Below are positions 16,940 to 25,087 of a stretch of 64,000 nucleotides of DNA, piece after piece; the first letter of the stretch is position 1, and every line of letters starts with the position of its first letter. The stretch comes from Amycolatopsis japonica (lineage in GTDB: Bacteria > Actinomycetota > Actinomycetes > Mycobacteriales > Pseudonocardiaceae): positions 6,510,001 to 6,574,000 of the forward strand of contig NZ_CP008953.1 in assembly GCF_000732925.1 (NCBI RefSeq), in the 5' to 3' direction. A program made the position numbers and the translations under genes. The notes beneath the pieces were generated by a model, which was not told the DNA's origin, searched no databases, and saw only the letters and a program-made list of their open reading frames with translations.

Positions 16940-17413
16940 ATGAGGAATCCCGAGTGTTTCGGCTTCCCGTTCGGTTGTGCCTCCGTCGTCGTCGCGGCGT
17001 CGGTGGCCGGACTCCTCGGCTCGGCGCGACATCACGTCTTTTCCTTGCTGGCCTTGGGTTTCGTCGTCCTCGCCACCGGTGTCGCGACGCGTTTGACCGC
17101 GACCGCCGGGACGGCGGTGATCGCCTGGGGTGTCCATTCGGGATTCACCGTCGGGACACTGGGCGCGCTCCAGTTCACGACCGAGACGGGCGTCGCCGCC
17201 CTCGTGTTCACCGCCGCGACCGCGGTCGGCGCGCTCGCCCGGCGTTTCGTCCACGATGCCAGGTCCGAGTCGCCCCACCCCCTGGAAGGGGCGACTCGGA
17301 CGCGGCTTTCCGGCCCTGACACACCTGCCCATCCCCCTCCGGTGGGCGAGTGCGACGGGGATCATCGATCACGGGAAGGTTCCAGCTGGTCCGCTCGTAC
17401 CCAGGTCGCGTGA
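16940..17413 (+). CDS. Hypothetical small membrane protein
   Basis: About 157 residues. Residues 10-100 contain three or four hydrophobic helices (FGCASVVVAASVAGLLG; VFSLLALGFVVLATGVAT; TAVIAWGVHSGFTVG; AALVFTAATAVGALA), followed by a basic, proline-rich tail from about residue 105. The family is not recognised. The tail is encoded by DNA containing a 14-bp perfect hairpin, and the frame ends 52 nt inside the convergent carotenoid oxygenase gene, so the tail may be a non-conserved run-on. No obvious ribosome binding site. Confidence 0.6.
   Translation: MRNPECFGFPFGCASVVVAASVAGLLGSARHHVFSLLALGFVVLATGVATRLTATAGTAVIAWGVHSGFTVGTLGALQFTTETGVAALVFTAATAVGALARRFVHDARSESPHPLEGATRTRLSGPDTPAHPPPVGECDGDHRSREGSSWSARTQVA
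17263..17301. terminator. 14-bp hairpin near convergent gene ends
   Basis: GTCCGAGTCGCCCC (17263-17276) and GGGGCGACTCGGAC (17288-17301) pair perfectly. It lies 60 nt beyond the carotenoid oxygenase stop and inside the reading frame of the small membrane protein gene. It is best read as a terminator, chiefly for the minus-strand gene. Confidence 0.6.
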
Positions 17414-18837
17414 AAACCGAGCGGGACCCGCTGGGGCAAGAGGACCCTGGCCACGGGTCCGGCAGCGAGATCGGCGGCGTCGAAGACGTCCAGCTCCGAG
17501 CGCCCCTCACGCTCGTCCTGGACGAAGGTCACCAGATAGCCGTCGGCGGAATCGGCGGCCGCGCCGTCGCGGGGTGCGAACGGCGCCTCACTGCCCCACC
17601 GGCCCGGACCGAAACGGTGTTCGGTCTTGGCGCCGGCAAGATTGTCGTAGCACACCAGGCCGTCGAACTTGAGCGTCGACTCCGGCGAGATGTGCACCGC
17701 GTAGGAGAAGCGATTCCGGCCGCCGACCACCCTCGAGTCGACGGACGGAAATTCGGTGTTGTCGTCGTCGAGCTGGTTCTCCAGGCACTGCCCGGTCCGG
17801 AGGTTGAACCGGTAGCGGTGCAGCGAGGCGTCCAGCCGCAGGTACGACAGCATCTTGGCGAGCGGGGTGCGGGCGTCCGCGCGCGGTTGCGGGCGCTGGA
17901 CGCGGCAGACGTCGAGGACGATTTCTTCGCCCTGCTCCCAGGAATTGACGACGTGGTAGATGTAGCAGGGGCTGGCTTCGAACCAGCGGATCTGGCTACC
18001 GTTACCGTAGCGAGGAAGCACCCCGAACCGGCTCGGCAGCGACCGGTCGAACAACAGCCTGTGACGGCCGTTGCGCGCCGCCTCCATGTCCTGGACCAGC
18101 GGTAGATCCATCAGGACGGCGTGGTTCTCGGTGATCGCCATGTCGTGCGGCAGGCGCGGGCCGGGGAGTTCGATGTCGGTCGTGCTCGCGACCTTGCCGT
18201 CCGCGCTGATCACGCCGTAGCGCAGGTACGGCGGCCGCGGCCCGTAGTCGAACCAGAACATCTCGCCGGTGCGCTCGTCGACCTTCGGGTGGGCCATCAT
18301 GTCGCCGACCAGCGTGCCGAGGAAGTCTTCGGCGCCCAGTGTCTCCAGCGAAAGCGGATCGACCGCGTACGGTGTGCCGCACATGTACCAGGTCGAGAGC
18401 ACCTTGCCGCGATGGAAGATCAGGTCGGTATTGGCGCTGTCCTTGACGTTCAGGCCGTGCGTGTTGCCGAACGGGTTGCCCTTGGGCGACTCCATGACGC
18501 CCTTCCAGAGCGCCTTGCCCGCTTCGGATTCGGCCTCGAACGCCTTGGTGCGGACCCAGCGGTTGCGGTAGCGGGCCTTGCCGTTCTCCAGATGGACCGC
18601 GTGGATCATGCCGTCGCCGTCGAACCAGTGGTAGCGCCCCTCCGGCTCGAACCGGGGGTTCGGCCCGTTGCGCAGGTACACGCCGTTGAGGTCCGCGGGG
18701 ATCTTGCCGATGACCTCGAGATCGCTCGCGTCGATCTCCTCGCCGACCGGGGCGTAGACGCCCATCAGGTACGGGTTGACCTCGGGTTCCCCGGTGGCGG
18801 CTGCCACCAGGACCGGCTGCTCGGAGGTGCTCGTCAT
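17362..18837 (-). CDS. Carotenoid oxygenase family dioxygenase
   Basis: 491 residues, usual family length. These iron(II) enzymes cleave double bonds in carotenoids, apocarotenoids or lignostilbenes. The four iron-ligand histidines are readable: MMAHPK, LPHDMAI, IYHVVNSW and the C-terminal LGFHATWV. The N-terminal LNGVYLRNGPNPRFEP and HWFDGDGMIHAV motifs are also typical. It is expressed from a promoter with TTGACG and TAGTGT boxes and a repeat inside the spacer, divergent from a tandem HxlR regulator that probably represses it. No other carotenoid genes are near, so an aromatic stilbene-type or apocarotenoid substrate is possible. Confidence 0.93.
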   Translation of the reverse strand: MTSTSEQPVLVAAATGEPEVNPYLMGVYAPVGEEIDASDLEVIGKIPADLNGVYLRNGPNPRFEPEGRYHWFDGDGMIHAVHLENGKARYRNRWVRTKAFEAESEAGKALWKGVMESPKGNPFGNTHGLNVKDSANTDLIFHRGKVLSTWYMCGTPYAVDPLSLETLGAEDFLGTLVGDMMAHPKVDERTGEMFWFDYGPRPPYLRYGVISADGKVASTTDIELPGPRLPHDMAITENHAVLMDLPLVQDMEAARNGRHRLLFDRSLPSRFGVLPRYGNGSQIRWFEASPCYIYHVVNSWEQGEEIVLDVCRVQRPQPRADARTPLAKMLSYLRLDASLHRYRFNLRTGQCLENQLDDDNTEFPSVDSRVVGGRNRFSYAVHISPESTLKFDGLVCYDNLAGAKTEHRFGPGRWGSEAPFAPRDGAAADSADGYLVTFVQDEREGRSELDVFDAADLAAGPVARVLLPQRVPLGFHATWVRADQLEPSRDR

Positions 18838-18876
18838 CGGTACTCCCCGGCTGGTTCGTGTTGACCGATGGCTGAG

Positions 18877-18928
18877 ACACTATGATTTCTGTAGTCAGGC
18901 GTCAAGAGGCTTCTGTTGCTGTAGTCAG
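18877..18928. promoter_or_regulatory. Divergent promoter with two 10-bp direct repeats
   Basis: CTGTAGTCAG occurs at 18889-18898 and again at 18919-18928, exactly 30 bp apart (about three helical turns). On the minus strand TTGACG (18900-18905) and TAGTGT (18877-18882) are spaced 17 nt and frame the first repeat, so binding there would block the oxygenase promoter. The second repeat lies 40 nt before the regulator start. Confidence 0.65.
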
Positions 18929-18967
18929 TAGTACGCTGACAGCGACACCACCCTCGGAAGGAACCAC

Positions 18968-19933
18968 GTGACAGAGGCGACGGCGCACCGCGTCCGGCCG
19001 GCGGGCGATCCGCTGCGACGGGCGCTCGAACTGCTCGGCGATCAGTGGACCTTGCTGATCCTGCAGAGCCTTTTCCTGCGCTTCCGCCGTTACGAGGAGC
19101 TCCGGCTGCGGCTCGGCATCTCCCCCACCGCGTTGTCCGGGCGGCTGCGCGAAATGGTCGACGCGGGCGTGCTCGTCCGCACGCCGTACCGGGACGCGCG
19201 CCGCACCCGGCACGAGTACCGGCTCACCGAACGCGGCCTCGATCTGTGGCCGCTGCTGATCTCGATCTGGGCGTGGGAACGGGAATGGGTCGAGGGACGG
19301 CGCGCGGTACTGCCGACGCTGATCCATCTCGACTGCGAACTGGCCACGTCGGCGCCCCTCGGCTGCGCCTCGTGCGAACGCCGGGTCGACGCCCGCGACG
19401 TCCGCGCCCGGCGGCTCGACGAGACCGGCGTCGTCGAAGCGACGGCGTCGAAACGCTTCCGCCGCAAGGACGCCGAGTCCCTCGCGGGCGATCCGCTGAT
19501 GTTCTTCCCGGACACCATGGAACTCCTCGGCGACCGATGGTCGACCGGGGTCGTGGTGAGCGCGCTGCTCGGGGCACGGCATTTCTCGGAGTTCGAACGC
19601 GAACTGGGCATCGGGCCGAGCGTGCTCTCGGGGCGGCTGTCGAGACTCGTGGACGTCGGCGTGCTGCGGACCGGGATCGCGAAGACCCGCACCGACGCGC
19701 ACGACTACCGGCTGACGGCGAAAGGGCTCGCGTTCTTCCCCGCGCTGGCCTTCATCGCCGAATGGTCGCGGGGTTTCGAGGTCCCGGGTCAGGAGCCCGA
19801 CATCACGCTGGAGCACGTGGACTGCGGCAACCGGCTGAAGCCGATCCTGCTGTGCGATCACTGCTGGCACCCGCTGCTGCGGGACCGGGTCCGGTTCGGC
19901 GGTCCGGTCCAGCTGCCCGCGCCGTCCAGGTGA
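18968..19933 (+). CDS. Tandem HxlR-family winged-helix regulator
   Basis: 321 residues containing two HxlR domains: the first at about 10-105 (LRRALELLGDQWTLLILQSL; ALSGRLREMVDAGVLVR; YRLTERG) and the second at about 175-265 (MELLGDRWSTGVVVSALL; VLSGRLSRLVDVGVLRT; YRLTAKG). HxlR proteins normally have one domain and bind DNA as dimers; here one chain may supply both. Each half is followed by a short Cys-containing tail (CASCERR; LLCDHCWHPL) that could bind metal or sense thiols. GTG start behind GGAAGGAA. Divergent from the carotenoid oxygenase gene. Confidence 0.9.
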   Translation: MTEATAHRVRPAGDPLRRALELLGDQWTLLILQSLFLRFRRYEELRLRLGISPTALSGRLREMVDAGVLVRTPYRDARRTRHEYRLTERGLDLWPLLISIWAWEREWVEGRRAVLPTLIHLDCELATSAPLGCASCERRVDARDVRARRLDETGVVEATASKRFRRKDAESLAGDPLMFFPDTMELLGDRWSTGVVVSALLGARHFSEFERELGIGPSVLSGRLSRLVDVGVLRTGIAKTRTDAHDYRLTAKGLAFFPALAFIAEWSRGFEVPGQEPDITLEHVDCGNRLKPILLCDHCWHPLLRDRVRFGGPVQLPAPSR

Positions 19934-20007
19934 CGTAAATCGACTCGCCAAGCCGGTCGGTTCCTGACAGGCTGGCGTGGTCACACGTCGTCACCTCGGA
20001 GGTAAGA

Positions 20008-20196
20008 ATGACTGAACCCGCACCGTCACCGGCGGATGGCGAAGAGGACGACACGAAGCGCAAGTTCCGCGAGGCCCTGGAGCGCAAGCAGGCTCAGGCC
20101 CGCTCAGGCTCGGCGCACGAGAACGGCGGCGGGAAGAACCTGCACGCGCACGGTCCGGCGGCGAACAAGCGCACCTTCCGTCGCAAGAGCGGCTGA
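20008..20196 (+). CDS. DUF5302 small protein
   Basis: 62 residues, acidic then basic and glycine-rich (DDTKRKFREALERKQAQARS; HAHGPAANKRTFRRKSG), matching the small actinobacterial DUF5302 family. No membrane segment or enzyme motif. A strong GGAGG site precedes the ATG by 7 nt. Its stop is followed at 23 nt by a perfect 47-bp palindrome. Function unknown. Confidence 0.85.
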   Translation: MTEPAPSPADGEEDDTKRKFREALERKQAQARSGSAHENGGGKNLHAHGPAANKRTFRRKSG

Positions 20197-20218
20197 GTCC
20201 CCGGCACACCCCAGTGCC

Positions 20219-20265
20219 ATGAAAGGTCCTTTCCTTGCAAAATTTGCAAGGAAAGGACCTTTCAT
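20219..20265. terminator. Perfect 47-bp palindrome (ATGAAAGG...CCTTTCAT)
   Basis: Two perfect 23-nt arms around a single central base, beginning ATGAAAGGTCC and ending GGACCTTTCAT. It lies between the DUF5302 gene and the convergent dehydrogenase stop at 20293, so it is well placed as a shared terminator. Its ends match those of the palindrome at 51955-52009. Confidence 0.75.
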
Positions 20266-20292
20266 TGCGTTCAGAGGGCCGCGTTCAGGGAC

Positions 20293-21363
20293 CTACACCG
20301 TCAGGATCGACCGCAGCCCGCCGACCTCGGCCATCCGGCGTTCGGCCAGCCGGTCCGCCGCCGTCGCCGGCGGGACACCGTCGGCCTTCGCCAGCGCGAA
20401 GACCGCCTTGGTGGTGTCGAAGATGGCCGTCGTCTTGCGCTTGGCGCGCGCGAAGTCGAAGCCGTGCCGCTCGTCGTCGACCTGGATCACGCCACCGGCG
20501 TTGACCAGGTAGTCCGGCGCGAAGAGGATGCCGCGGTCGTCGAGCTGCTTGCCGACGCCCGGATGCGCGAGCTGGTTGTTGGCCGCGCCGCAGACGATCT
20601 TCGAGCGGAGCAGGCCGACGGTCTCGTCGGTGAGCACCCCGCCCAGCGCGCACGGCGCGAAGACGTCGAGTTCGGTGCGGATCAGCGCGTCGATGTCCTC
20701 GACGACCTCGACCCCGGGGTACGCCGCGCGGGTGCGCTCGATCGCCGCGGGCGAGACGTCGGTGATGACCACCTGCGCGCCCACCTCGATCAGATGCCCG
20801 ACCAGGATGTGCCCGACCTTGCCGACGCCGGCGACGCCGACCTTGCGGCCCGCGAGGTCCGGGACACCCCAGACGGCGTCCGCGGAGGCGCGCATGCCCT
20901 GGTAGGTGCCGAAAGCGGTGAGCACCGAGGAGTCGCCGGCGCCGCCGTTCTCCGGCGAGCGGCCCGTGACGAACTCCGATTCACGGGCGACGATGTCCAT
21001 GTCCTGCACGTAGGTGCCCACGTCGCAGGCGGTGATGTAGCGGCCGCCCAACGTCTGGACGAACCGGCCGAAGGCGCGAAGCAGCGCTTCGGTCTTGTGC
21101 TTCTGGGGGTCGCCGATGATGACGGCCTTGCCGCCGCCGAGGTCGAGCCCGGCGAGCGCGTTCTTGTACGCCATCCCCTTCGACAGCGCGAGGACGTCCG
21201 CGAGCGCGGCGTCTTCGGACTCGTAGGGGTAGAACCGGGTCCCGCCGAGCGAGGGTCCGAGCGCCGTCGAGTAGATCCCGATGATGGCCTTCAGGCCGGT
21301 GGCCTGGTCTTGACAGAAGACGACCTGTTCATGGCCGGTACCTTGGCCGAACACTTCGGTCAC
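20293..21363 (-). CDS. Leucine/valine dehydrogenase (Glu/Leu/Phe/Val family)
   Basis: About 356 residues. NAD-dependent oxidative deamination of branched-chain amino acids is the family reaction. Catalytic and substrate motifs are present: KGMAYKNALAGLDLGGGKAV, DVGTYVQDMD, the Rossmann GVAGVGKVGHIL, and AGGVIQVDDE near the C-terminus. The length matches Streptomyces valine dehydrogenase and Bacillus leucine dehydrogenase; the two cannot be separated by eye. I chose GTG at 21363, 8 nt after AAGGAG; the frame extends to 21477 without support. Single gene next to the tryptophan catabolic locus. Confidence 0.92.
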   Translation of the reverse strand: MTEVFGQGTGHEQVVFCQDQATGLKAIIGIYSTALGPSLGGTRFYPYESEDAALADVLALSKGMAYKNALAGLDLGGGKAVIIGDPQKHKTEALLRAFGRFVQTLGGRYITACDVGTYVQDMDIVARESEFVTGRSPENGGAGDSSVLTAFGTYQGMRASADAVWGVPDLAGRKVGVAGVGKVGHILVGHLIEVGAQVVITDVSPAAIERTRAAYPGVEVVEDIDALIRTELDVFAPCALGGVLTDETVGLLRSKIVCGAANNQLAHPGVGKQLDDRGILFAPDYLVNAGGVIQVDDERHGFDFARAKRKTTAIFDTTKAVFALAKADGVPPATAADRLAERRMAEVGGLRSILTV

Positions 21364-21522
21364 TGTGGTGACTCCTTGTCCTGGAGTGCACGCTGCTTGT
21401 GGCTCACGTGCGAAGTTCCTGCAACAAGGCACAGTCCCCGACGAAGGTCGTCCGGCGGCGACGGTGCCACATCGCAAACCTAGATCGCCCCGGTCCGTTC
21501 GCCAAGCCGGGGCCGAGGTGTC

Positions 21523-22716
21523 TCAGCCGTCGACGACCTCTTGAAGGACACGGAGCGCGGAATCGAGCTGCCGATCGGACAGATACGGCGCCGGTCCGAA
21601 CCGCAGATACGCGCCGCGGCTGTCGGTCCGGACGCCGCGTTCGGCGAGGGCGGCCTGCAGTGCTCCGGCGTCGGCGCATTTCAGCGACAGGAAGCCGCCG
21701 ACGCGGTCGAGCGGCGTCTCCCGGTCACGGGTGATGACGTCCTCGGGCAGCCCGAGCTTGTCGAAGCCCTCGGCGAGGAAGCCCATCTGGTGCCGCGAAA
21801 CCTCCCGCAGGAACTCGGGCGTGAGCCCGTGCTCGGCGAAGAACCGGAAGACGCGAGCGCCCCGGTAGTGGCTCGTCGGGTCGTAGGTCGCTCCGGCGAA
21901 CCTGTCCGATCCGGCGGCGTAGGCGATCTGGCCGGGCCGGCGCTCGTCCGCGAGCGCGCCGAACTCGGCGTACCAGCCGGTGACGACCGGCCGCAGTTCC
22001 TGCGCGTGCGCGGGCATCCGCAGGAAGCAGTTGCCCTCGCCGAGCTGGAGGTACTTGTAGCCGCCGCCGAGCACCCAGGCGTTGGTGAGCCCGAGGTCGT
22101 GCAGCGAGAACGGGACGACGCCGAGCGCGTGGTAGGCGTCGACGACGAGGTTCACCGACTTCGAAAGGCAGACGTCGGCGAGATGCGCGAGGCCCGGCAC
22201 GAGCCGGGAGGTCTCGAACAGCACGGCCGAGACGAGCACGGCGGCGGTGTCTTCGGTGACCTCGGCCGCGACGCGTTCGGCCAGCGTGGCGACCGGCGCC
22301 GCGGAGACGCGGACCACCTCGACGCCTTCCTCCGCCAGCCTGCCCAGCTGACGGCGCAGGGTGTGGAACTCGCCGTCGGTGGTGACCAGGCGCGGACGGC
22401 GGGGCAGGTCCATCGCCGAGAGGAACCGGATCACCAGATCGTGGGTACTGGCGCCGAGCGCGATACCGCCGTGCGGGTCACCGAGCAGCGCCCGGAACCC
22501 GGCCCGCATCTCGTCGGCCTTCGCGAAGGCACGGTCCCATTTCGTGTCGACCTCTTCGGCCGCGTCGGCGAAGGCCTCCAGAAGACCTTCCCGCGCGACG
22601 TCCGGCCACGCCTGATGCGAGTGCCCGGTCAACAGGATCCGGTCCGCCACACCGAACGCCTGGTAGTGCTCCGCGAGCGCGTTGGGATCGCGGCGGAGTT
22701 CGTCGAGGTTCGTCAA
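21523..22716 (-). CDS. kynU: Kynureninase-type PLP enzyme
   Basis: About 397 residues of the aminotransferase class V fold. PLP-lysine motif GGGYKYLQLGEGN, an upstream DAYHALG segment holding the cofactor aspartate, and kynureninase/PvdN-type C-terminal sequence. Kynureninase cleaves kynurenine to anthranilate and alanine. A TTG start overlaps the TDO stop by 4 nt (TTGA) with GAGCAGG upstream, so it is coupled to the dioxygenase gene; no ATG or GTG start fits the operon spacing as well. This context makes kynureninase far more likely than another class V enzyme. Confidence 0.87.
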   Translation of the reverse strand: MTNLDELRRDPNALAEHYQAFGVADRILLTGHSHQAWPDVAREGLLEAFADAAEEVDTKWDRAFAKADEMRAGFRALLGDPHGGIALGASTHDLVIRFLSAMDLPRRPRLVTTDGEFHTLRRQLGRLAEEGVEVVRVSAAPVATLAERVAAEVTEDTAAVLVSAVLFETSRLVPGLAHLADVCLSKSVNLVVDAYHALGVVPFSLHDLGLTNAWVLGGGYKYLQLGEGNCFLRMPAHAQELRPVVTGWYAEFGALADERRPGQIAYAAGSDRFAGATYDPTSHYRGARVFRFFAEHGLTPEFLREVSRHQMGFLAEGFDKLGLPEDVITRDRETPLDRVGGFLSLKCADAGALQAALAERGVRTDSRGAYLRFGPAPYLSDRQLDSALRVLQEVVDG

Positions 22717-23495
22717 AGCCTGCTCCGCACCGCCCAGAGATCCGGGAACATCGGGGAGAAAAGCGTCGTACGCAGATAGTGCGCGCCCGACGAACCCCCC
22801 GTCCCGGTCTTGTCTCCGATGGTGCGCTCGACCATCTTCACGTGCCGATACCGCCACTCCTGCATCCCTTCGTCCAGATCGACCAGGTGCTCCGCCACGA
22901 CGGACGGCCCGGTGTCGTCGCGGTAGACCCGCAACAGAACCTCTTGGAGCGCCGGAGAGGGTTCGAGTGGCTTGGTGACATCGCGCCCGGTCGGGACGTC
23001 GTACCCCTTCACCGCGAGGTAGGTGACGAAGGAGTCGAAGAGCGACGGCCGTGACATCGCGTCCGCGATCTGGGCGCGCTGTTCACCGCCTTCGGGGTAA
23101 TGCGCGAACACCCGCTCGTCCCGGCGGCCGAGGACGGCCTCCAGGACACGGAACTGAGCAGACTGGAACCCGCTCGACGCGTCGAGTCGCGCACGGAAAC
23201 TGGTGAACTGGCTCGGAGTCATCGTCTCGAGCACATCGATCTGCGCGACCACCACCTTGAAGATAGTCAGGATTCGCCGCAAAGTGCGGACGGCGTGAGC
23301 GGTGTTACCCGCTTCGAGTTGCTCCTGCAGGTAAAGCGCCTCGTGGAGAACTTGTTTGAACCAAAGTTCATACACTTGGTGGATCACGATGAAGAGCAAT
23401 TCGTCGTGCTCGTCGGACCGCGGATGCTGTGCGTCCAGCAATTCGTCCAGCGAAAGGTAGGACGTGTAACTCAATGCGGCCTGAGTGTCGTTCAT
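22713..23495 (-). CDS. kynA: Tryptophan 2,3-dioxygenase
   Basis: 260 residues, matching bacterial TDO length. This heme enzyme opens the indole ring of L-tryptophan to N-formylkynurenine. Typical segments: YLSLDELLDAQHP, FIVIHQVYELWFKQ, the substrate-binding SGFQSAQFR, heme-ligand His in WRYRHVKMVERTIG and the GTGGSSG loop. ATG overlaps the PaaX stop by 4 nt and its own stop overlaps kynU, giving a tightly coupled regulator-dioxygenase-kynureninase operon. No classical cyclase-type formamidase gene is present in the locus. Confidence 0.96.
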   Translation of the reverse strand: MNDTQAALSYTSYLSLDELLDAQHPRSDEHDELLFIVIHQVYELWFKQVLHEALYLQEQLEAGNTAHAVRTLRRILTIFKVVVAQIDVLETMTPSQFTSFRARLDASSGFQSAQFRVLEAVLGRRDERVFAHYPEGGEQRAQIADAMSRPSLFDSFVTYLAVKGYDVPTGRDVTKPLEPSPALQEVLLRVYRDDTGPSVVAEHLVDLDEGMQEWRYRHVKMVERTIGDKTGTGGSSGAHYLRTTLFSPMFPDLWAVRSRL

Positions 23496-24313
23496 TTTTC
23501 AGTCACCTCGTCGAAATGGCGTTGCGCCGCCGGGGCCAGCGCCTGATAGAGATCGTGGAACAACTCGACCGCGGCCGCCCGGCTCGGCGGAGCGGGCACC
23601 AGCCCGACCGGGAGCTCCGGATCGAGTGACGGGAAGGCGCGGAACGTATGCGTCAGCCAGGTTCGGACCTGGAACGCCTCGGCGTCAGGCAGGTCGCCTG
23701 AATATCCGCCGAAATCTCGGACGAACGCGTCGTAACGCGCGGCGAGGCCGTCGAGGTTCCAGGCCCGCGCGGCGAACCGCCGGACGTCGAGCCCGGCCGA
23801 CGGTTTCCCGAGCATCAGCCCGGCGTGTTCGGCGACGTCCAGTTCGGCCAGCAGGGCGAGCACCTCGGCCTCACGGTCGTGCGGCGCGATCCAGGTGCCG
23901 TCCTGCACCGGGCCGAACCCGAGGAAACGCAGCCGTCGCACCAACCGCTCCCTCGCCTGACGGCGGCTCTCCGGGATGCTCTGCCACAGCACGGTCCACT
24001 GCCCGACCTCGCGCTCACGCCTGCCGAGGGAGAAGATCCGGCGATCGCCGTCCTCCAGCAGCGCGATCGTGCGGCGGGTCAGCGAGTAGTGGACGAGCCT
24101 GCCCGCCTTGTGCCTCGCGAGCAGGTCGCGGCGGGCGAGCCTGGCCAGCGCGATCCGCGCGGCGCCGTCGGAGAAGCCGAGCCCGGCGAGCACGCCGACC
24201 AGGCCGCCGGACCAGACACGACGGCTCTCGCGCGGCGACACGTAGGTGCCGAGCAGCGTCATCACCAGTTCCTGGGGACCTGGGTCGCCGTGGGGCGGGG
24301 CCGATTCGGGCAT
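23492..24313 (-). CDS. PaaX-family transcriptional regulator
   Basis: 273 residues. The N-terminal winged helix (LVMTLLGTYV; GLVGVLAGLGFSDGAARIAL; RLVHYSLT) and the WTVLWQSIPESRRQARERLVRRL region are characteristic of PaaX, which represses phenylacetate genes and responds to phenylacetyl-CoA. Here it heads the TDO-kynureninase operon and faces an operon with a benzoate-CoA-ligase-like gene, so an aminobenzoyl-CoA effector is a reasonable guess. A 24-bp near-perfect dyad lies 14 nt upstream of its ATG. Confidence 0.9.
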   Translation of the reverse strand: MPESAPPHGDPGPQELVMTLLGTYVSPRESRRVWSGGLVGVLAGLGFSDGAARIALARLARRDLLARHKAGRLVHYSLTRRTIALLEDGDRRIFSLGRREREVGQWTVLWQSIPESRRQARERLVRRLRFLGFGPVQDGTWIAPHDREAEVLALLAELDVAEHAGLMLGKPSAGLDVRRFAARAWNLDGLAARYDAFVRDFGGYSGDLPDAEAFQVRTWLTHTFRAFPSLDPELPVGLVPAPPSRAAAVELFHDLYQALAPAAQRHFDEVTEK

Positions 24314-24326
24314 GAGCGCAACTCTA

Positions 24327-24350
24327 TACACCTCAGGCCGCTGCGGTGTA
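24327..24350. promoter_or_regulatory. Probable PaaX operator between divergent operons
   Basis: TACACC-T-CAG-GCCG-CTG-C-GGTGTA is a 24-bp dyad with one mismatched pair, in the middle of the 48-bp gap between the PaaX gene and the creatininase-family gene. It is positioned to control both operons at once. Confidence 0.7.
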
Positions 24351-24361
24351 GCTTGATTCGA

Positions 24362-25087
24362 GTGACGTACTTCGCGGAGTTGAGCTCGCGTCAGGTGGCC
24401 GCGCTCGCGTCCGACGCGCGCGTTCCCGTGCTGCTGCTCCCGGTGGGCGCGGTCGAGCCGCACGGACCGCACGCGCCGCTGGGCACCGATCCCCTGATCT
24501 CGCGCGGGATGTGCGAACGTGCCGCCGCGCGCCTGGCAGGCGATCCCGGCTTGCGCGTGCTGATCCTGCCCGAGGTGCCGTACGGGGTGACGCGGTTCGC
24601 CGCCGGGTTCGCGGGCGGCGTCTCGATCGGCGAAGAGACCCTGTACGCGCTGCTGACCGAGATCTGCGGCGCGCTCACCGAGCAGGGGCTCACCCGGATC
24701 CTGCTGGTCAACAACCATTTCGAGCCGGCGCATCTCGCCGTACTGCGGCGGGTGGCGGAGACGGCGGACGTCGGCTTCGTCGACCTCGTCCGCCGCCGGT
24801 ACGCCGCGCGGCTCACCGACGAGTTCCGCTCGGGTGAATGCCATGCCGGGCAGTACGAGACGTCGCTGGTGCTGGCCGACCGGCCGGATCTCGTGGACGC
24901 CGCCGTCCAGCGCGGACTGCCCGCGGTCCACGTCGACCTGGCGCGCGGCGGGGTCACGGACTTCGCCTCGGCCGGGATGACCGAGGCCTACTGCGGCACC
25001 CCCGCCCAGGCGACCGCCGAGGAAGGCGAGAAGACCTTTTCGGTACTCACCGACATCCTGGTCGAAGCGATCCGGGAGCTCGTATGA
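24362..25087 (+). CDS. Creatininase-family amidohydrolase; candidate N-formylkynurenine deformylase
   Basis: 241 residues from a GTG start with almost no leader. Metal-site motifs of the family are visible: GAVEPHGPHAPLGTD, NNHFEPAH (NGHGGN in many members) and CHAGQYETS. The family hydrolyses cyclic or linear amides at a binuclear metal centre; known members include creatininase and the archaeal formamide hydrolase ArfB. The gene is first in the operon divergent from TDO and kynureninase, a pathway that needs N-formylkynurenine hydrolysis and has no other candidate here. The assignment to that step is inference. Confidence 0.85.
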   Translation: MTYFAELSSRQVAALASDARVPVLLLPVGAVEPHGPHAPLGTDPLISRGMCERAAARLAGDPGLRVLILPEVPYGVTRFAAGFAGGVSIGEETLYALLTEICGALTEQGLTRILLVNNHFEPAHLAVLRRVAETADVGFVDLVRRRYAARLTDEFRSGECHAGQYETSLVLADRPDLVDAAVQRGLPAVHVDLARGGVTDFASAGMTEAYCGTPAQATAEEGEKTFSVLTDILVEAIRELV

